Positions 42,507-51,271 of a stretch of DNA of 58,387 nucleotides are shown here, piece after piece. The DNA lies in the NCBI RefSeq assembly GCF_000745455.1, contig NZ_JQJI01000013.1:1-58387 (forward strand), written 5' to 3'. The translations under genes were made by a program, and so were the position numbers. This DNA is from Mesoaciditoga lauensis cd-1655R = DSM 25116 (GTDB lineage: Bacteria > Thermotogota > Thermotogae > Mesoaciditogales > Mesoaciditogaceae). The notes beneath the pieces were generated by a model. That model was not told the DNA's origin. It saw nothing but the letters and a program-made list of their open reading frames with translations, and searched no databases. Every line of letters starts with the position of its first letter. Position 1 is the stretch's first letter.

Positions 42507-42537
42507 ATCGCATCGAGGAACTGTTTTATCTTTTCCC
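42412..42537. repeat. 126-bp direct repeat R1 upstream of the toxin-antitoxin pair
   Basis: Starts GGGTCTTTACCATGCTTTG and ends near CTTTTCC. It matches R2 (43385-43510) with roughly ten differences. It contains the hairpin CCGGGCC-gcca-GGCCCGG (42447-42464) followed by TTTCTC. The two copies are 973 bp apart in the same orientation and flank exactly the toxin-antitoxin module. Confidence 0.85.
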
Positions 42538-42644
42538 AATCATTTAAAAGGCGATTAATCTTTGAAAAAAGTGGAGAGTGTTTGCACCTCTCATTTACAG
42601 AGGTACGCTCCGTGCACCGCTCGCACGTATCAGCTTATTTAGCA

Positions 42645-42673
42645 TGTACAAAGTTCATCACTTTTGGTATAAT
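42645..42673 (+). promoter_or_regulatory. promoter of the toxin-antitoxin pair
   Basis: TGTACA (42645-42650), 17 bp, perfect TATAAT (42668-42673), then SD AAGGAGGTGATC fully complementary to the 16S rRNA 3' end. The antitoxin probably binds here to autoregulate. Confidence 0.75.
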
Positions 42674-42709
42674 AGTAAGGAAAGTAAGATATACAAGGAG
42701 GTGATCGTC

Positions 42710-42967
42710 ATGGAGCTCGCAAAAGTAACATCCAAAGGACAGGTAACCATTCCAAAAGAAATAAGGGAAAAGCTAAATCTGAAAAAGGGAGACAAGGTGC
42801 TTTTCATAGAAAAAGAGGATGGAATACTTATAGCAAACGCTTCAATGATGGAATTCAAAAGAGCACAAGCTGCTTTTTCCGCTGAAGCGAGGGATAAGAA
42901 CATAACTGAAGAGGAGTTAAATTCGGCGGTAAAGAAAATACGCCGGAACTTAAGTGGTAAAGCATGA
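42710..42967 (+). CDS. AbrB/MazE-type antitoxin
   Basis: 85 residues. The first 45 are a SpoVT/AbrB swapped-hairpin DNA-binding domain: AKVTSKGQVTIPKEIREKL and KKGDKVLFIEKEDG. The C-terminal 40 residues (helical, charged) should wrap the toxin. The start is fixed by the optimal SD 42695-42706; the open frame upstream to 42578 is non-coding. Its stop overlaps the toxin ATG by 4 bp (ATGA), the normal layout in which antitoxin is made first. Confidence 0.93.
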   Translation: MELAKVTSKGQVTIPKEIREKLNLKKGDKVLFIEKEDGILIANASMMEFKRAQAAFSAEARDKNITEEELNSAVKKIRRNLSGKA

Positions 42968-43368
42968 AAATAATGATAGACACAAATGTTCTAATTTCTG
43001 CTCTTGCATTTCCAAATTCAACACCCGCAAAAGCTGTGGAAAAAATCATTCAAGATGGTCATGAAGTAGCACTTTGCGATCAAATAGTAAGCGAGCTAAT
43101 AAAAGTTGTAGAGTTAAAATTCCCCACCAAAATGCATGTACTGAAAGATTTTTTGGAAAACTTCAACTACACTCTTTTTAGGACACCAAAAGTTCTAAAT
43201 GGCTCAGAATATCCGGTGGTTAGAGATGAAAGCGATCTCCCTATTCTTGTTTGTGCGATTGATAATTCTATTGAGATTCTCGTAAGCGGCGACAAAGATC
43301 TTTTAAGCATTCAAAATTGTGAGCGTTTAAAAATACTTTCTCCAGCTGAGGTATTACAAAAGTTGTAA
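42964..43368 (+). CDS. PIN-domain toxin (COG1569 family)
   Basis: 134 residues, a single PIN domain RNase. Acidic active-site residues are Asp6 (MIDTN), Glu44 (SEL), Asp91 (ESDLP) and Asp110/112 (SGDKDLL). COG1569 proteins are the toxin half of AbrB-linked pairs and are expected to cleave RNA, often tRNA, when free of antitoxin. The target is unknown. The pair lies between two 126-bp direct repeats and just upstream of the flagellar operon. Confidence 0.92.
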   Translation: MKIMIDTNVLISALAFPNSTPAKAVEKIIQDGHEVALCDQIVSELIKVVELKFPTKMHVLKDFLENFNYTLFRTPKVLNGSEYPVVRDESDLPILVCAIDNSIEILVSGDKDLLSIQNCERLKILSPAEVLQKL

Positions 43369-43384
43369 GATTAGCTCTGGCGTC

Positions 43385-43510
43385 GGGTCTTTACCATGCT
43401 TTGTGTATCCGTTGAATTCCCGGGCCGCTAGGCCCGGTTTCTCATTCCATTCAACGCCTCTTTTATCGCTCGCTTGTGAACCGCATCGAGGGACTGTTTT
43501 TATCTTTTCC
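43385..43510. repeat. 126-bp direct repeat R2 downstream of the toxin-antitoxin pair
   Basis: Second copy of R1. The hairpin stem CCGGGCC/GGCCCGG (43420-43437) is unchanged while its loop differs (gcta for gcca). It begins 16 bp after the toxin stop codon. From here to the flgF start (43511-43650) I see only a short AT-rich palindrome near 43531 and no gene. Confidence 0.85.
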
Positions 43511-43650
43511 ATAACGTTCGAAAATACAAAGATATATCTTTAAGCTCTTCAACATCTCGATGTGCACTGATTTTAAAAGGCCAAACAAAAAATATCAAAA
43601 GAGTAGGATGTTTTAAGATGTACATCGAAAAATACCATGAGGTGATTTGA

Positions 43651-44352
43651 GTGCACACAGGTTTTTATACGGCAACGATGGGAATGCTTGTGGAGCAAGC
43701 GCAAGTGAATACAATTTCAAACAACCTGGCAAACGTCAACAGTGCAGGATATAAATCCGATTCGATTTCGTTCAAAGCTTTCATGAAAAGACCTGTATAC
43801 GAAGCTAAATTAAATGAGCCGAAGAAATTCTTGGGTAACACTTACAACGCTGTTGGCGTCGATGAAGTGCGTGCAAACATGGAAGAAGGAACGTTAAAAG
43901 AAACGCACGGAAAATATGATTATGCCATCCAAGGAAAAGGTTTTTTTGCCGTAGAAGATGGCGACAAAATTCTTTACACGAGAAATGGAAGTTTTGGAGT
44001 TTCAGATGAAGGATATTTGGTCGATAAATTTGGTAGAAAGGTTTTAAGCGCTTCCTTAACACCGGTAAACGTTTTGAAAAGCGAAAATCCTGCCGTCTTT
44101 GACGTCAGAGATGAGAAAAAGCTGGAAAAAGTAGGGGACACATCTTTCGTTCCAACAAAAGAAAGTGGAAAGTTCATACTCAAACCAGATGCAAATATAT
44201 TAAGAGGTTACCTTGAAATGTCTAACGTGAACGTCGTCAGGCAAATGGTGGATCTCATAAACGCGTACAGACATTACGAAATTTCCCAAAGGGTAATAAC
44301 CACAGAAGACGCGCTTTTTTCAACGGCCCTTAGAGTGGGAAGTCCAAGATAA
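43651..44352 (+). CDS. flgF: flagellar basal-body rod protein FlgF-like
   Basis: 233 residues. N-terminal rod signature QAQVNTISNNLANVNSAGYK and the C-terminal MSNVNVVRQMVDLINAYRHYE are shared by FlgF, FlgG and FlgE. The central beta domain (DYAIQGKGFFAVEDGDKILYTRNGSFGV) is short, as in FlgF. It forms part of the proximal/distal rod. GTG start with GAGGTGATTTGA. It opens the flgF-G-A-H-I-J operon; flgG is 14 bp downstream. Confidence 0.9.
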   Translation: MHTGFYTATMGMLVEQAQVNTISNNLANVNSAGYKSDSISFKAFMKRPVYEAKLNEPKKFLGNTYNAVGVDEVRANMEEGTLKETHGKYDYAIQGKGFFAVEDGDKILYTRNGSFGVSDEGYLVDKFGRKVLSASLTPVNVLKSENPAVFDVRDEKKLEKVGDTSFVPTKESGKFILKPDANILRGYLEMSNVNVVRQMVDLINAYRHYEISQRVITTEDALFSTALRVGSPR

Positions 44353-44366
44353 GGAGGATGATGTAA

Positions 44367-45152
44367 ATGTTAGGTTCTCTTTCAACAGCAGCTACCGGCA
44401 TGAACGCTCAACAGTTCATGCTTGATACCATAGCCAACAACCTTGCAAATGTCAACACAACAGGCTACAAACAGGTAAGGGCTGAATTCGCTTCTTTGGC
44501 ATACCAAGACATATTCACCTCTGGTACTCCAACATCTCAATCCACACAATCACCAACCGGCTTGTACAAAGGCCATGGTGTTAGAACCGTTGCCACCAAC
44601 CGTTTGTTCACACTTGGAAACATAAAGTCCACCGGAAATCCACTCGATATCGCCATAGGTGGAGATGGATTTTTCCAGGTTCAACTTCAAAGCGGACAAA
44701 TAGCTTACACCAGAGATGGAAGTTTTAAATTAGACGGACAAGGAAGAATCGTAACCTCAGATGGATATGTTGTTGTGCCGAATATAGTCGTTCCTTCAGA
44801 TGCAACCTCCATAAACATCGCCCCGAACGGAACGGTAAGCGTAACGAACGCCAATGGCACTTCCACGCAAGTTGGAAACTTGACTCTTGTTAAATTTTTA
44901 AATCCTGCCGGTCTTAACGCGATAGGTGATAACCTTTACACTTCAACACCCGCTTCTGGTCAACCCATTCAAGGCGTTCCAAACCAGGATGGCTTCGGTG
45001 CGTTAAGACAGGGCTACCTTGAAATGTCCAACGTAAACGTCATTCAACAAATGGTTGACATGATAAACGCTCAAAGGGCATACGAATTCGACGCAAGGGT
45101 TATTCAGACGTCCGATACCATGCTTCAAGATGCGGCAACTTTGAAGAGATGA
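44367..45152 (+). CDS. flgG: flagellar distal rod protein FlgG
   Basis: 261 residues, the standard length for FlgG. N-terminal AATGMNAQQFMLDTIANNLANVNTTGYK and the C-terminal LEMSNVNVIQQMVDMINAQRAYE-type ends form the coiled-coil rod packing. The central domain has IAIGGDGFFQVQLQSGQIAYTRDGSF. ATG follows AAGGAGGATGATGTAA. Paralogue of the preceding gene. Confidence 0.96.
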   Translation: MLGSLSTAATGMNAQQFMLDTIANNLANVNTTGYKQVRAEFASLAYQDIFTSGTPTSQSTQSPTGLYKGHGVRTVATNRLFTLGNIKSTGNPLDIAIGGDGFFQVQLQSGQIAYTRDGSFKLDGQGRIVTSDGYVVVPNIVVPSDATSINIAPNGTVSVTNANGTSTQVGNLTLVKFLNPAGLNAIGDNLYTSTPASGQPIQGVPNQDGFGALRQGYLEMSNVNVIQQMVDMINAQRAYEFDARVIQTSDTMLQDAATLKR

Positions 45153-45158
45153 TGTGAT

Positions 45159-46286
45159 TTGAGGAATATCGCGTTCGTCCTGTTGATGATATTTGCAACT
45201 CTGACATTTTCATCAACGTTAACCTTGAAATCGAGCGCGACCGTAACGGGGCAATATGTAACGCTTTACGATCTGGCGGCAACGTTTGATGGAGTTTCCG
45301 CAAAAAGGTTGAAAAAATTCATAGTGGCATTTGCCCCTCAACCCGGAAGAAGTTACGTCTTGAACGCTGACAGCATAAAAATCAGGGCTCAAAATGAGAT
45401 AGAATGGCTGAAAGTCTTTGAAAACTCGAAGAATATAAAGATCACATCAAAAGCTTTTGTCGTGGATCTCTCGTTAATTCACGATGCGATAGAAGAAAAA
45501 GTTGGAAAAACCGTGTTTTTGACGAATTTTCCATCAATAAGTCTTTCGGGCACAGATTATACGGCAAAAGTTCAAAGTATTTCCAACATATCCAACAAAT
45601 ACTTTGCACTTGTAAGATTGAATCAAAACGGAAGCGATTCTTACGTCAACGTGGAATTTGAAACGACTGAAATTGGGAGCTGTGATACCCTACAAGATAT
45701 CAAAAACGTGGTGCTTTCCACGATGGAAAAAGGACTTTCCCTTTCACTTGCAAGCACCACACCGGGTGGAAAGTTCGATTATGTAGAAGTGGGAAAACCT
45801 TTAAAGTCATTTTCAAATATTTTGAAAGTGCCGGTGAATCTGGTATCAAAATCAAAGAAATTCTCAACTGTCCTGGAATACAAGCTTTCGCTTTACAAAA
45901 ACGTTGTATTGGCAAAAAAGGATATACCTTACGGAAAAAAGATAAGCGAAGACGATCTATTCACAAAGAGAATGAACGTGTACGCCACTTCTACGATTTA
46001 CGCAACGTCTGTTGAATCATGTGTTGGAAAGATAAGCACATGGAGCTTCAGAAAAGGACAAGTTATATCTTTGAACGGCCTTAAATCCCCACCAGATGTG
46101 TTAACGGGAGAGATCCTAATAGCGTACGTTTCTTATCCGTCTATGACCATTACGACTTTTGTGAGGGCAATGCAAAACGGGAATATAGGCCAAATCATAG
46201 CTGTAAGGAATGTAAGCAACGGATACATGCTTTACGGTGTCGTGGAAAAAGGGCCTAAAATACGCATTTACTCTGGAGGCGAATGA
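45159..46286 (+). CDS. flgA: flagellar P-ring assembly chaperone FlgA
   Basis: 375 residues with a signal peptide (FVLLMIFATLTFSS). The C-terminal 130 residues are the FlgA/SAF domain (VVLAKKDIPYGKKISEDDLF...RKGQVISLNGLKSP). The N-terminal extension is longer than in enteric FlgA. It acts in the periplasm to help FlgI assemble around the rod, consistent with its position between flgG and flgH-flgI. TTG start after GAGATGATGTGAT. Confidence 0.85.
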   Translation: MRNIAFVLLMIFATLTFSSTLTLKSSATVTGQYVTLYDLAATFDGVSAKRLKKFIVAFAPQPGRSYVLNADSIKIRAQNEIEWLKVFENSKNIKITSKAFVVDLSLIHDAIEEKVGKTVFLTNFPSISLSGTDYTAKVQSISNISNKYFALVRLNQNGSDSYVNVEFETTEIGSCDTLQDIKNVVLSTMEKGLSLSLASTTPGGKFDYVEVGKPLKSFSNILKVPVNLVSKSKKFSTVLEYKLSLYKNVVLAKKDIPYGKKISEDDLFTKRMNVYATSTIYATSVESCVGKISTWSFRKGQVISLNGLKSPPDVLTGEILIAYVSYPSMTITTFVRAMQNGNIGQIIAVRNVSNGYMLYGVVEKGPKIRIYSGGE

Positions 46287-46287
46287 A

Positions 46288-46899
46288 ATGAGAAAGTTGT
46301 TCTCCATTCTTTTGATAGTTTCATTGTTATCATCTTTAACGATGGCGACTTCGTTGTGGAGCTCATCCAGCAACAAAAAATTCAAATCTTTATTCGTTAT
46401 GAAAGTTGCAAGCGAAGTGGGAGACACTTTAAACGTCATGGTGTACGATAACACAACTGCTTCGTATTCTTACAGTAACCCGAATTACAAGGGAGGACTG
46501 TTATCCGTTCTTGTGGGGCTGCTCAAATCCGTCACCAATTTTGATCTGACCAAATTCATTCCGATAAACTCTTCTACAACGATAGACACGTCAAAATCGA
46601 GTTCGAAAAACCAATCACAATTCGTCACGCAAATAGCCGCCGTTATTACGAAGGTCGAACCAAATGGGAATTTCCTTATAAAAGGTTCAAAAGAGGTTAA
46701 AGTAGGCCAATCCATGAAACAAGTTCAAATAGAAGGCATCGTAAACCCCAACGATATTTCTCAGGATAACACCGTTGATTCCTCTAAGATAGCTGATCTG
46801 AAAATATGGTATGATGGAAGTCTCGTCTTCCAACAAGGCATGAACGAAGACAGATGGATAAATTGGATTTTCAGTTCTCTCTCGTCCATACTCTTCTAA
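46288..46899 (+). CDS. flgH: flagellar L-ring protein FlgH
   Basis: 203 residues. FlgH blocks SLWSSSSNKKFKSLF, VGDTLNVMVYDNTTAS and NFLIKGSKEVKV...QVQIEGIVNPNDIS are present. The N-terminal export signal ends TMATS and has no cysteine, so unlike enteric FlgH it cannot be a lipoprotein. The ring is expected in the outer envelope. ATG 46288 lies 8 nt after GGAGG; upstream codons overlap flgA. Confidence 0.9.
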   Translation: MRKLFSILLIVSLLSSLTMATSLWSSSSNKKFKSLFVMKVASEVGDTLNVMVYDNTTASYSYSNPNYKGGLLSVLVGLLKSVTNFDLTKFIPINSSTTIDTSKSSSKNQSQFVTQIAAVITKVEPNGNFLIKGSKEVKVGQSMKQVQIEGIVNPNDISQDNTVDSSKIADLKIWYDGSLVFQQGMNEDRWINWIFSSLSSILF

Positions 46900-46909
46900 C
46901 AAAAGGGAA

Positions 46910-47929
46910 GTGAAAAGTTTGAAAAGAATCATTTGGACAATCTTATCATTTATCCTCGTTTCATCGATCTTCGCAACATCTGTGATGCGCATAGAAGATA
47001 TAACCAAGATAAGGGGCGCGATGGACAACCAGCTTTTCGGAGTTGGAGTTGTGATAGGATTGGACGGCAGTGGAGACAGCGGCCAGGTACCTTCTACGCT
47101 GTTGGCTAACATGTTGAAAAATTTTGGTGTTGTAACCACGGCAGCTGAGTTGAAATCGAAAAATTCGGCTCTCGTGATGGTAACGGCTGATATTCCTCCG
47201 TTTTATTATCCGGGAATGAAACTCAGTGTTACGGTTTCCTCCATAGGCGATGCGAAGAGTTTAAAAGGCGGCGTTTTGCTTCAAACGCCTCTTTACGGTG
47301 CCGATGGAAATGTCTACGCTGTCGCACAAGGAAACGTTTCTCTGGGAGGAGCTGAAACAAAACAATCGGCTTCGCTTCAAAAGAGATACTTACTTGTCGG
47401 TACAATTCCAGATGGTGCCATAGTTCAAAAGCTCATACCATCCGACATAATCAAGAAAAACACCATCACACTCTTGTTAAACAAGCCAGATTTTGTTACC
47501 GCTGCGCGTGTAGCTCAAGCCGTGAATGGCAAATTCGGAACGAACATCGCGAAAGCCCAGGATGCAGCTGCCATAGACGTTGAAGTTCCAAAAGTGTTTC
47601 AAAACGATCTTATCGACTTCTTGGCAATAATTCAGCAAATCCAGGTTACGCCAAACATACCTCAGGAAATAGTGATAAACGAAAGAACAGGAACGATCGT
47701 ATTTGGAGGAAACATCCAGCTTCCAGATTTCACGATGAGCTATGGTAATTTCTCTATATCCGTAACGAACGGAAAGGTATCCGCGGGAGGAACGAACACC
47801 ACAACGAATACGATTGCAAATCTCATATCCGCTTTAAAAGCTTTGGGGGCAACGCCTCAAGATATCATATCGATAATAGAATCTCTTCATAAGTCTGGAA
47901 TAATTCAGCAGAATGTGGTGATAATGTGA
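46910..47929 (+). CDS. flgI: flagellar P-ring protein FlgI
   Basis: 339 residues with signal peptide (RIIWTILSFILVSSIFA). MRIEDITKIRGAMDNQLFGVGVVIGL, GSGDSGQVPSTLLANMLKNFGV and KNSALVMVTADIPPF are the conserved blocks. It surrounds the rod in the periplasm. GTG start; a TTG three codons later is possible. Its stop overlaps flgJ by 4 bp (GTGA). Confidence 0.96.
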   Translation: MKSLKRIIWTILSFILVSSIFATSVMRIEDITKIRGAMDNQLFGVGVVIGLDGSGDSGQVPSTLLANMLKNFGVVTTAAELKSKNSALVMVTADIPPFYYPGMKLSVTVSSIGDAKSLKGGVLLQTPLYGADGNVYAVAQGNVSLGGAETKQSASLQKRYLLVGTIPDGAIVQKLIPSDIIKKNTITLLLNKPDFVTAARVAQAVNGKFGTNIAKAQDAAAIDVEVPKVFQNDLIDFLAIIQQIQVTPNIPQEIVINERTGTIVFGGNIQLPDFTMSYGNFSISVTNGKVSAGGTNTTTNTIANLISALKALGATPQDIISIIESLHKSGIIQQNVVIM

Positions 47930-48207
47930 GCCTTTCGCCTATATCCCTTCTTACTCCAAAAGATTTAGGCACAAAAGATAAAATAGAAAAAGTGGCTGAA
48001 CAATTCGCCGCTGTTTTGGTTTCACAAGCGTTTGACGAAATGCAGAAAAATGTGCTAAAATCATCTCTCATACCACAGAGTCAAGCCGAAAAATGGTACA
48101 AACAGTGGTTAATGGAAATATACTCGCAGCAAGCTGTAAAAACGTCTTTCAAACCACTCACGAATATGATAGCAAGCCAGCTCGCGAATAGCGAGTACAA
48201 AAAGTAA
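47926..48207 (+). CDS. flgJ: FlgJ-type rod-binding protein, no muramidase domain
   Basis: 93 residues. VAEQFAAVLVSQAFDEMQKN matches the Rod-binding domain of FlgJ, and the following helix (QAEKWYKQWLMEIYSQQ) the rest of it. The C-terminal peptidoglycan hydrolase found in enteric FlgJ is absent, as in many other phyla; another enzyme would open the wall for the rod. GTG start overlapping the flgI stop. Last flagellar gene in the window. Confidence 0.87.
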   Translation: MSLSPISLLTPKDLGTKDKIEKVAEQFAAVLVSQAFDEMQKNVLKSSLIPQSQAEKWYKQWLMEIYSQQAVKTSFKPLTNMIASQLANSEYKK

Positions 48208-48278
48208 GATCAAAGTTCATTACGCCACTGTACAAAAAACATAAAAAACTCTTTTGAGAAATGGGAGATGATTTTTGT

Positions 48279-49256
48279 ATGCTTAGAAAATTGGACGAAG
48301 TTGTAGAAAGACTGAAAAAGGCAAAAAAAGTACTCATAATGGGGCACATTAAGCCGGACGGTGATGATATAAGTTCGGTTGCGACACTTGCTTTGATGTT
48401 AAGAAAGACGGGAAAAGAAGCGGAAGGTTGCATAGCAGATAACATTCCATGGTTTTACAAAGAAATACCAGGTGTGTCTGTGATAAAAAATGTGGATGAT
48501 TTAGCGAATTACGAGTACGACACGTCCATCACCGTTGATGCCTCGGAGATATCCAGAATAGGAGATTCTGTAAAGCTTCTTAAAAATGGAAAACCGGACA
48601 TAACGCTGGATCACCACAAAACGAATGTGGGATTTGGGGAATACGACTTTTACGACTCTAATTACGCTGCCACAGCGGTCATAGTGTATGAAATCGGAAA
48701 AATGCTTGGCATAGAGTACACTCCAGAATTGGCCGAGATAAACCTTCTTGGTATAGCTACAGACACGGGATTCTTCAAGTATTCAAATACCGATCGAAAG
48801 GTTTTCCAATACGCTTCCGAGCTTGTAGGCGCCGGTGCAAATATCCAACATATAGCATCGGCCGTTTTGGAGCATAAAACTTTGAACGAAATAAAGCTCC
48901 AATCCGAAATGATAAACACACTAAAGGTGGAAGAAAATGGGAAACTGGCATGGGCTTACATCTCTTACGATATGTTTAAAAGAAACAACTGCACGGATGA
49001 AGATGCAGGGGGCTTCGTTTCAGATATAAGAGCACTTTACGGTGTGGAAGTTGCCATCCTTTTCATAGAATGGCCGGAGAATCAGGTGAATATTTCCTTC
49101 AGATCCAAAAATTACGTAGATGTAAGCGAAATAGCGCTGGCATTTGGCGGTGGCGGGCACGAACGTGCTTCTGGATGCAGTTGTAAGGGCGAAAAACTTG
49201 AAGAGATGATGGAAAAGGTTATAGCTAAAACGAAAGAAATCCTTAAAAAATATTGA
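48279..49256 (+). CDS. DHH/DHHA1 phosphoesterase (NrnA-like)
   Basis: 325 residues. The DHH domain has GHIKPDGDD, VDASEISRIGD and DHHKTN (metal site); the DHHA1 domain ends with GGGGHERASGC for substrate phosphate binding. Family members are oligoribonucleases (nanoRNases), pAp phosphatases or c-di-AMP linear-product hydrolases; which applies is not decidable. ATG 48279 is preferred with GGGAGATGA upstream; an in-frame ATG at 48261 would place the SD within the coding region. Follows flgJ after 71 bp. Confidence 0.9.
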   Translation: MLRKLDEVVERLKKAKKVLIMGHIKPDGDDISSVATLALMLRKTGKEAEGCIADNIPWFYKEIPGVSVIKNVDDLANYEYDTSITVDASEISRIGDSVKLLKNGKPDITLDHHKTNVGFGEYDFYDSNYAATAVIVYEIGKMLGIEYTPELAEINLLGIATDTGFFKYSNTDRKVFQYASELVGAGANIQHIASAVLEHKTLNEIKLQSEMINTLKVEENGKLAWAYISYDMFKRNNCTDEDAGGFVSDIRALYGVEVAILFIEWPENQVNISFRSKNYVDVSEIALAFGGGGHERASGCSCKGEKLEEMMEKVIAKTKEILKKY

Positions 49257-49258
49257 AC

Positions 49259-49285
49259 AAATCCACCCTTGAGGGTGGATTTAAA
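49259..49285. terminator. hairpin between convergent phosphoesterase and exonuclease genes
   Basis: ATCCACCC (49261-49268) pairs with GGGTGGAT (49273-49280). The T-runs on each side are short, so it is a moderate bidirectional terminator. It touches the exonuclease stop codon. Confidence 0.7.
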
Positions 49286-50051
49286 TTTCCATTTCGAGTT
49301 GTATTGGAGCGTGATCGGAACCTAAAACGTCTGAAAGTATAACGCTCCGCTTTACCTTCTCCTTCATTTTTTCATTCACCACGAAATAATCTATTCTCCA
49401 TCCTATGTTTCTTTCACGTGCTTTAAATCTGTAAGTCCACCAAGTATAATGTCCGCCATCTTTCGTGAACATTCGGAAAGTATCCACATAACCATCGCTT
49501 AAGAACTTGCTCATCCAATTCCTTTCCTCTGGCGTAAAACCGGCATTGCCTTCGTTTTGCTTTGGATTCGCTATATCTATTTCTTTGTGTGCCACGTTGA
49601 AATCGCCGCACAGTACCACGTCTTTTTTTGCTTTTAATTTGTTTAAATATTCTTGTATTTCTCTATCGAATTTGATTTTGAAATCCAATCGCTTCAAATC
49701 GTGTTGAGAATTAGGGAAATAGGCATTTACAAGAAAAAAATCCTCAAATTCAAGGGTTATGACTCTTCCTTCGTCATCAAAAATCTCATCTCCGATGCCA
49801 TAAACGACGTTTATCGGCTTTAACTTCGTCAAGATGGCTGTGCCGGAATATCCTTTTTTCTTCGCAGAGTGGAAAAATTTCTCGTAACCTTCGAGATTCA
49901 TAACGTCTTCGGGAACACTTTGTACATCCGCTTTGATTTCTTGAAAGCAAAATGCATCTGCTTTGGTCTTTTGAATGAAATCGATTAGACCTTTCCTATG
50001 TGCGGCCCTTATACCGTTAACATTCCATGAAATTAAAGAAATATGTGCCAT
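49281..50051 (-). CDS. xth: exodeoxyribonuclease III
   Basis: 256 residues. AP endonuclease/3'-5' exonuclease of base-excision repair. SWNVNGIRAA, FCFQEIK (metal Glu), NAYFPNSQ, CGDFNVAHKEID and GSDHAPIQLEM are the catalytic motifs. GHYTWWTYRFKARERNIGWRID-type C-terminal block is intact. ATG start with GAGGTAGAGTAA, 10 bp after the upstream phosphodiesterase stop, so cotranscribed with it. Confidence 0.96.
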   Translation of the reverse strand: MAHISLISWNVNGIRAAHRKGLIDFIQKTKADAFCFQEIKADVQSVPEDVMNLEGYEKFFHSAKKKGYSGTAILTKLKPINVVYGIGDEIFDDEGRVITLEFEDFFLVNAYFPNSQHDLKRLDFKIKFDREIQEYLNKLKAKKDVVLCGDFNVAHKEIDIANPKQNEGNAGFTPEERNWMSKFLSDGYVDTFRMFTKDGGHYTWWTYRFKARERNIGWRIDYFVVNEKMKEKVKRSVILSDVLGSDHAPIQLEMEI

Positions 50052-50061
50052 TTACTCTACC

Positions 50062-51036
50062 TCATTTTGGATTTATGGGAGAAGGAACCTTGATCCCTTT
50101 CGCAATAAGTACAGCCCTCAAAACATTTGGATAATCCGTGATTATGCCATCGACTCCTATATCTATGTATTTTACCATCATTTCAGGATCGTCTATGGTC
50201 CACGGTACCACTTTTATTCCATTTGCATGATATCTTTTTACAAGTTCCTCATCACACTCTTTGTAATATGGCGAGGCTGCATCCACACCAATCGCTTTTA
50301 CCATTTTCACAACGTTTCCACCGAACTTCCACCAATTCAAGTCAGCAGTCCACTTTGGAGAGGTGAGTAAGTATTCTCTGGTTAGCGCAACAGTTGTTAT
50401 CTTAGGGTCAGCTTTTTTGATCAGTTTCAACGCTTCCCAATCAAACGACTGTATCATCACTTCATCTTCCATATCGTATTTTTTCAAAAGGCTTACCACC
50501 AGGTTGACAAAAGTTTTTTCATCCACCGTATCATCAGGATGAGAAGGAGAAATCTTTATCTCGGCGTTGATGAATATCTTCCTTCCACTAACCCTTTCAC
50601 GATCTTTGACAAGTTTCAGCACGCTTTCAAAAGTTGGGATTTTTTCGTCTGGAACAGGAACCTGATAAGGCCAATAATAATCCGATCTCATCAAACCAAT
50701 TGTGTATTTTTCAAGTTCTTTTAGAGTTAAGGAGTGAATCAGGATGGGAGAGTCTATGAACTTTCCATTCAACCTTACCTTTTTAGGATTTAAAGCTCGA
50801 TCGTGCGATATAACAAGTACGTTGTCTTTGGTTACCCCCAAATCCAGCTCCAGTGTCGTAACACCCACTTCATCCAAAGCAAATTGAAAAGCGGCTAACG
50901 TGTTTTCCGGCCTTAGTCCTCTACACCCGCGGTGCCCTTCTACATCAAATTTCCATCCCACATCTTGTGGCGTCATGGAAAATGCAACAAAAACAACAAT
51001 CAAACTAAAAATTCCTACTAATATCTTACTCTTCAT
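50062..51036 (-). CDS. exported glycerophosphodiester phosphodiesterase
   Basis: 324 residues with an N-terminal signal (KILVGIFSLIVVFVAFS). GDPD TIM barrel: GHRGCRGLRPENTLAAF (catalytic His, Arg and Glu), LELDLGVTKDNVLVISHD (metal Glu/Asp and second His), AEIKI, SFDW and WTIDDPEMM. The long insertion around 105-155 is as in periplasmic GlpQ. It cleaves glycerophosphodiesters to glycerol-3-phosphate and an alcohol. Located directly downstream of a Ugp-like binding-protein gene, which suggests uptake of the product. No cysteine follows the signal, so soluble. Confidence 0.92.
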   Translation of the reverse strand: MKSKILVGIFSLIVVFVAFSMTPQDVGWKFDVEGHRGCRGLRPENTLAAFQFALDEVGVTTLELDLGVTKDNVLVISHDRALNPKKVRLNGKFIDSPILIHSLTLKELEKYTIGLMRSDYYWPYQVPVPDEKIPTFESVLKLVKDRERVSGRKIFINAEIKISPSHPDDTVDEKTFVNLVVSLLKKYDMEDEVMIQSFDWEALKLIKKADPKITTVALTREYLLTSPKWTADLNWWKFGGNVVKMVKAIGVDAASPYYKECDEELVKRYHANGIKVVPWTIDDPEMMVKYIDIGVDGIITDYPNVLRAVLIAKGIKVPSPINPK

Positions 51037-51133
51037 ATTGATTCTCCTTCTTATTCCGTACTTATCACAAAATTTGAAGATTGCCCTAAGGCATGTTTTT
51101 CGTCTTTACGAGAATACTTTGTTTAATCTAATA

Positions 51134-51171
51134 CTCCTCCTGTGCGAATATTTCTTTGTGCACAGGAGGAG
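51134..51171. promoter_or_regulatory. perfect 12-bp stem-loop between binding protein and phosphodiesterase genes
   Basis: CTCCTCCTGTGC (51134-51145) pairs with GCACAGGAGGAG (51160-51171). On the minus-strand mRNA it is not followed by a T-run, so it is more likely an mRNA-stabilising or processing stem than a strong terminator; on the plus strand GAGTTTGTTT follows. It sits in the 235-bp gap between the two genes. Confidence 0.6.
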
Positions 51172-51271
51172 AGTTTGTTTAGCTTATCTCTTGAAAGAGC
51201 TTAAAATGATTACTATCGTCTTTTTATGTTAAAAATTTGTCTTTATAATCATTATCTTCTTATTTTGTCTA

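Noticed and set aside
42578-42709. N-terminal extension of the antitoxin
   Set aside because: The extra 44 codons cover the promoter and a perfect SD for the ATG at 42710.
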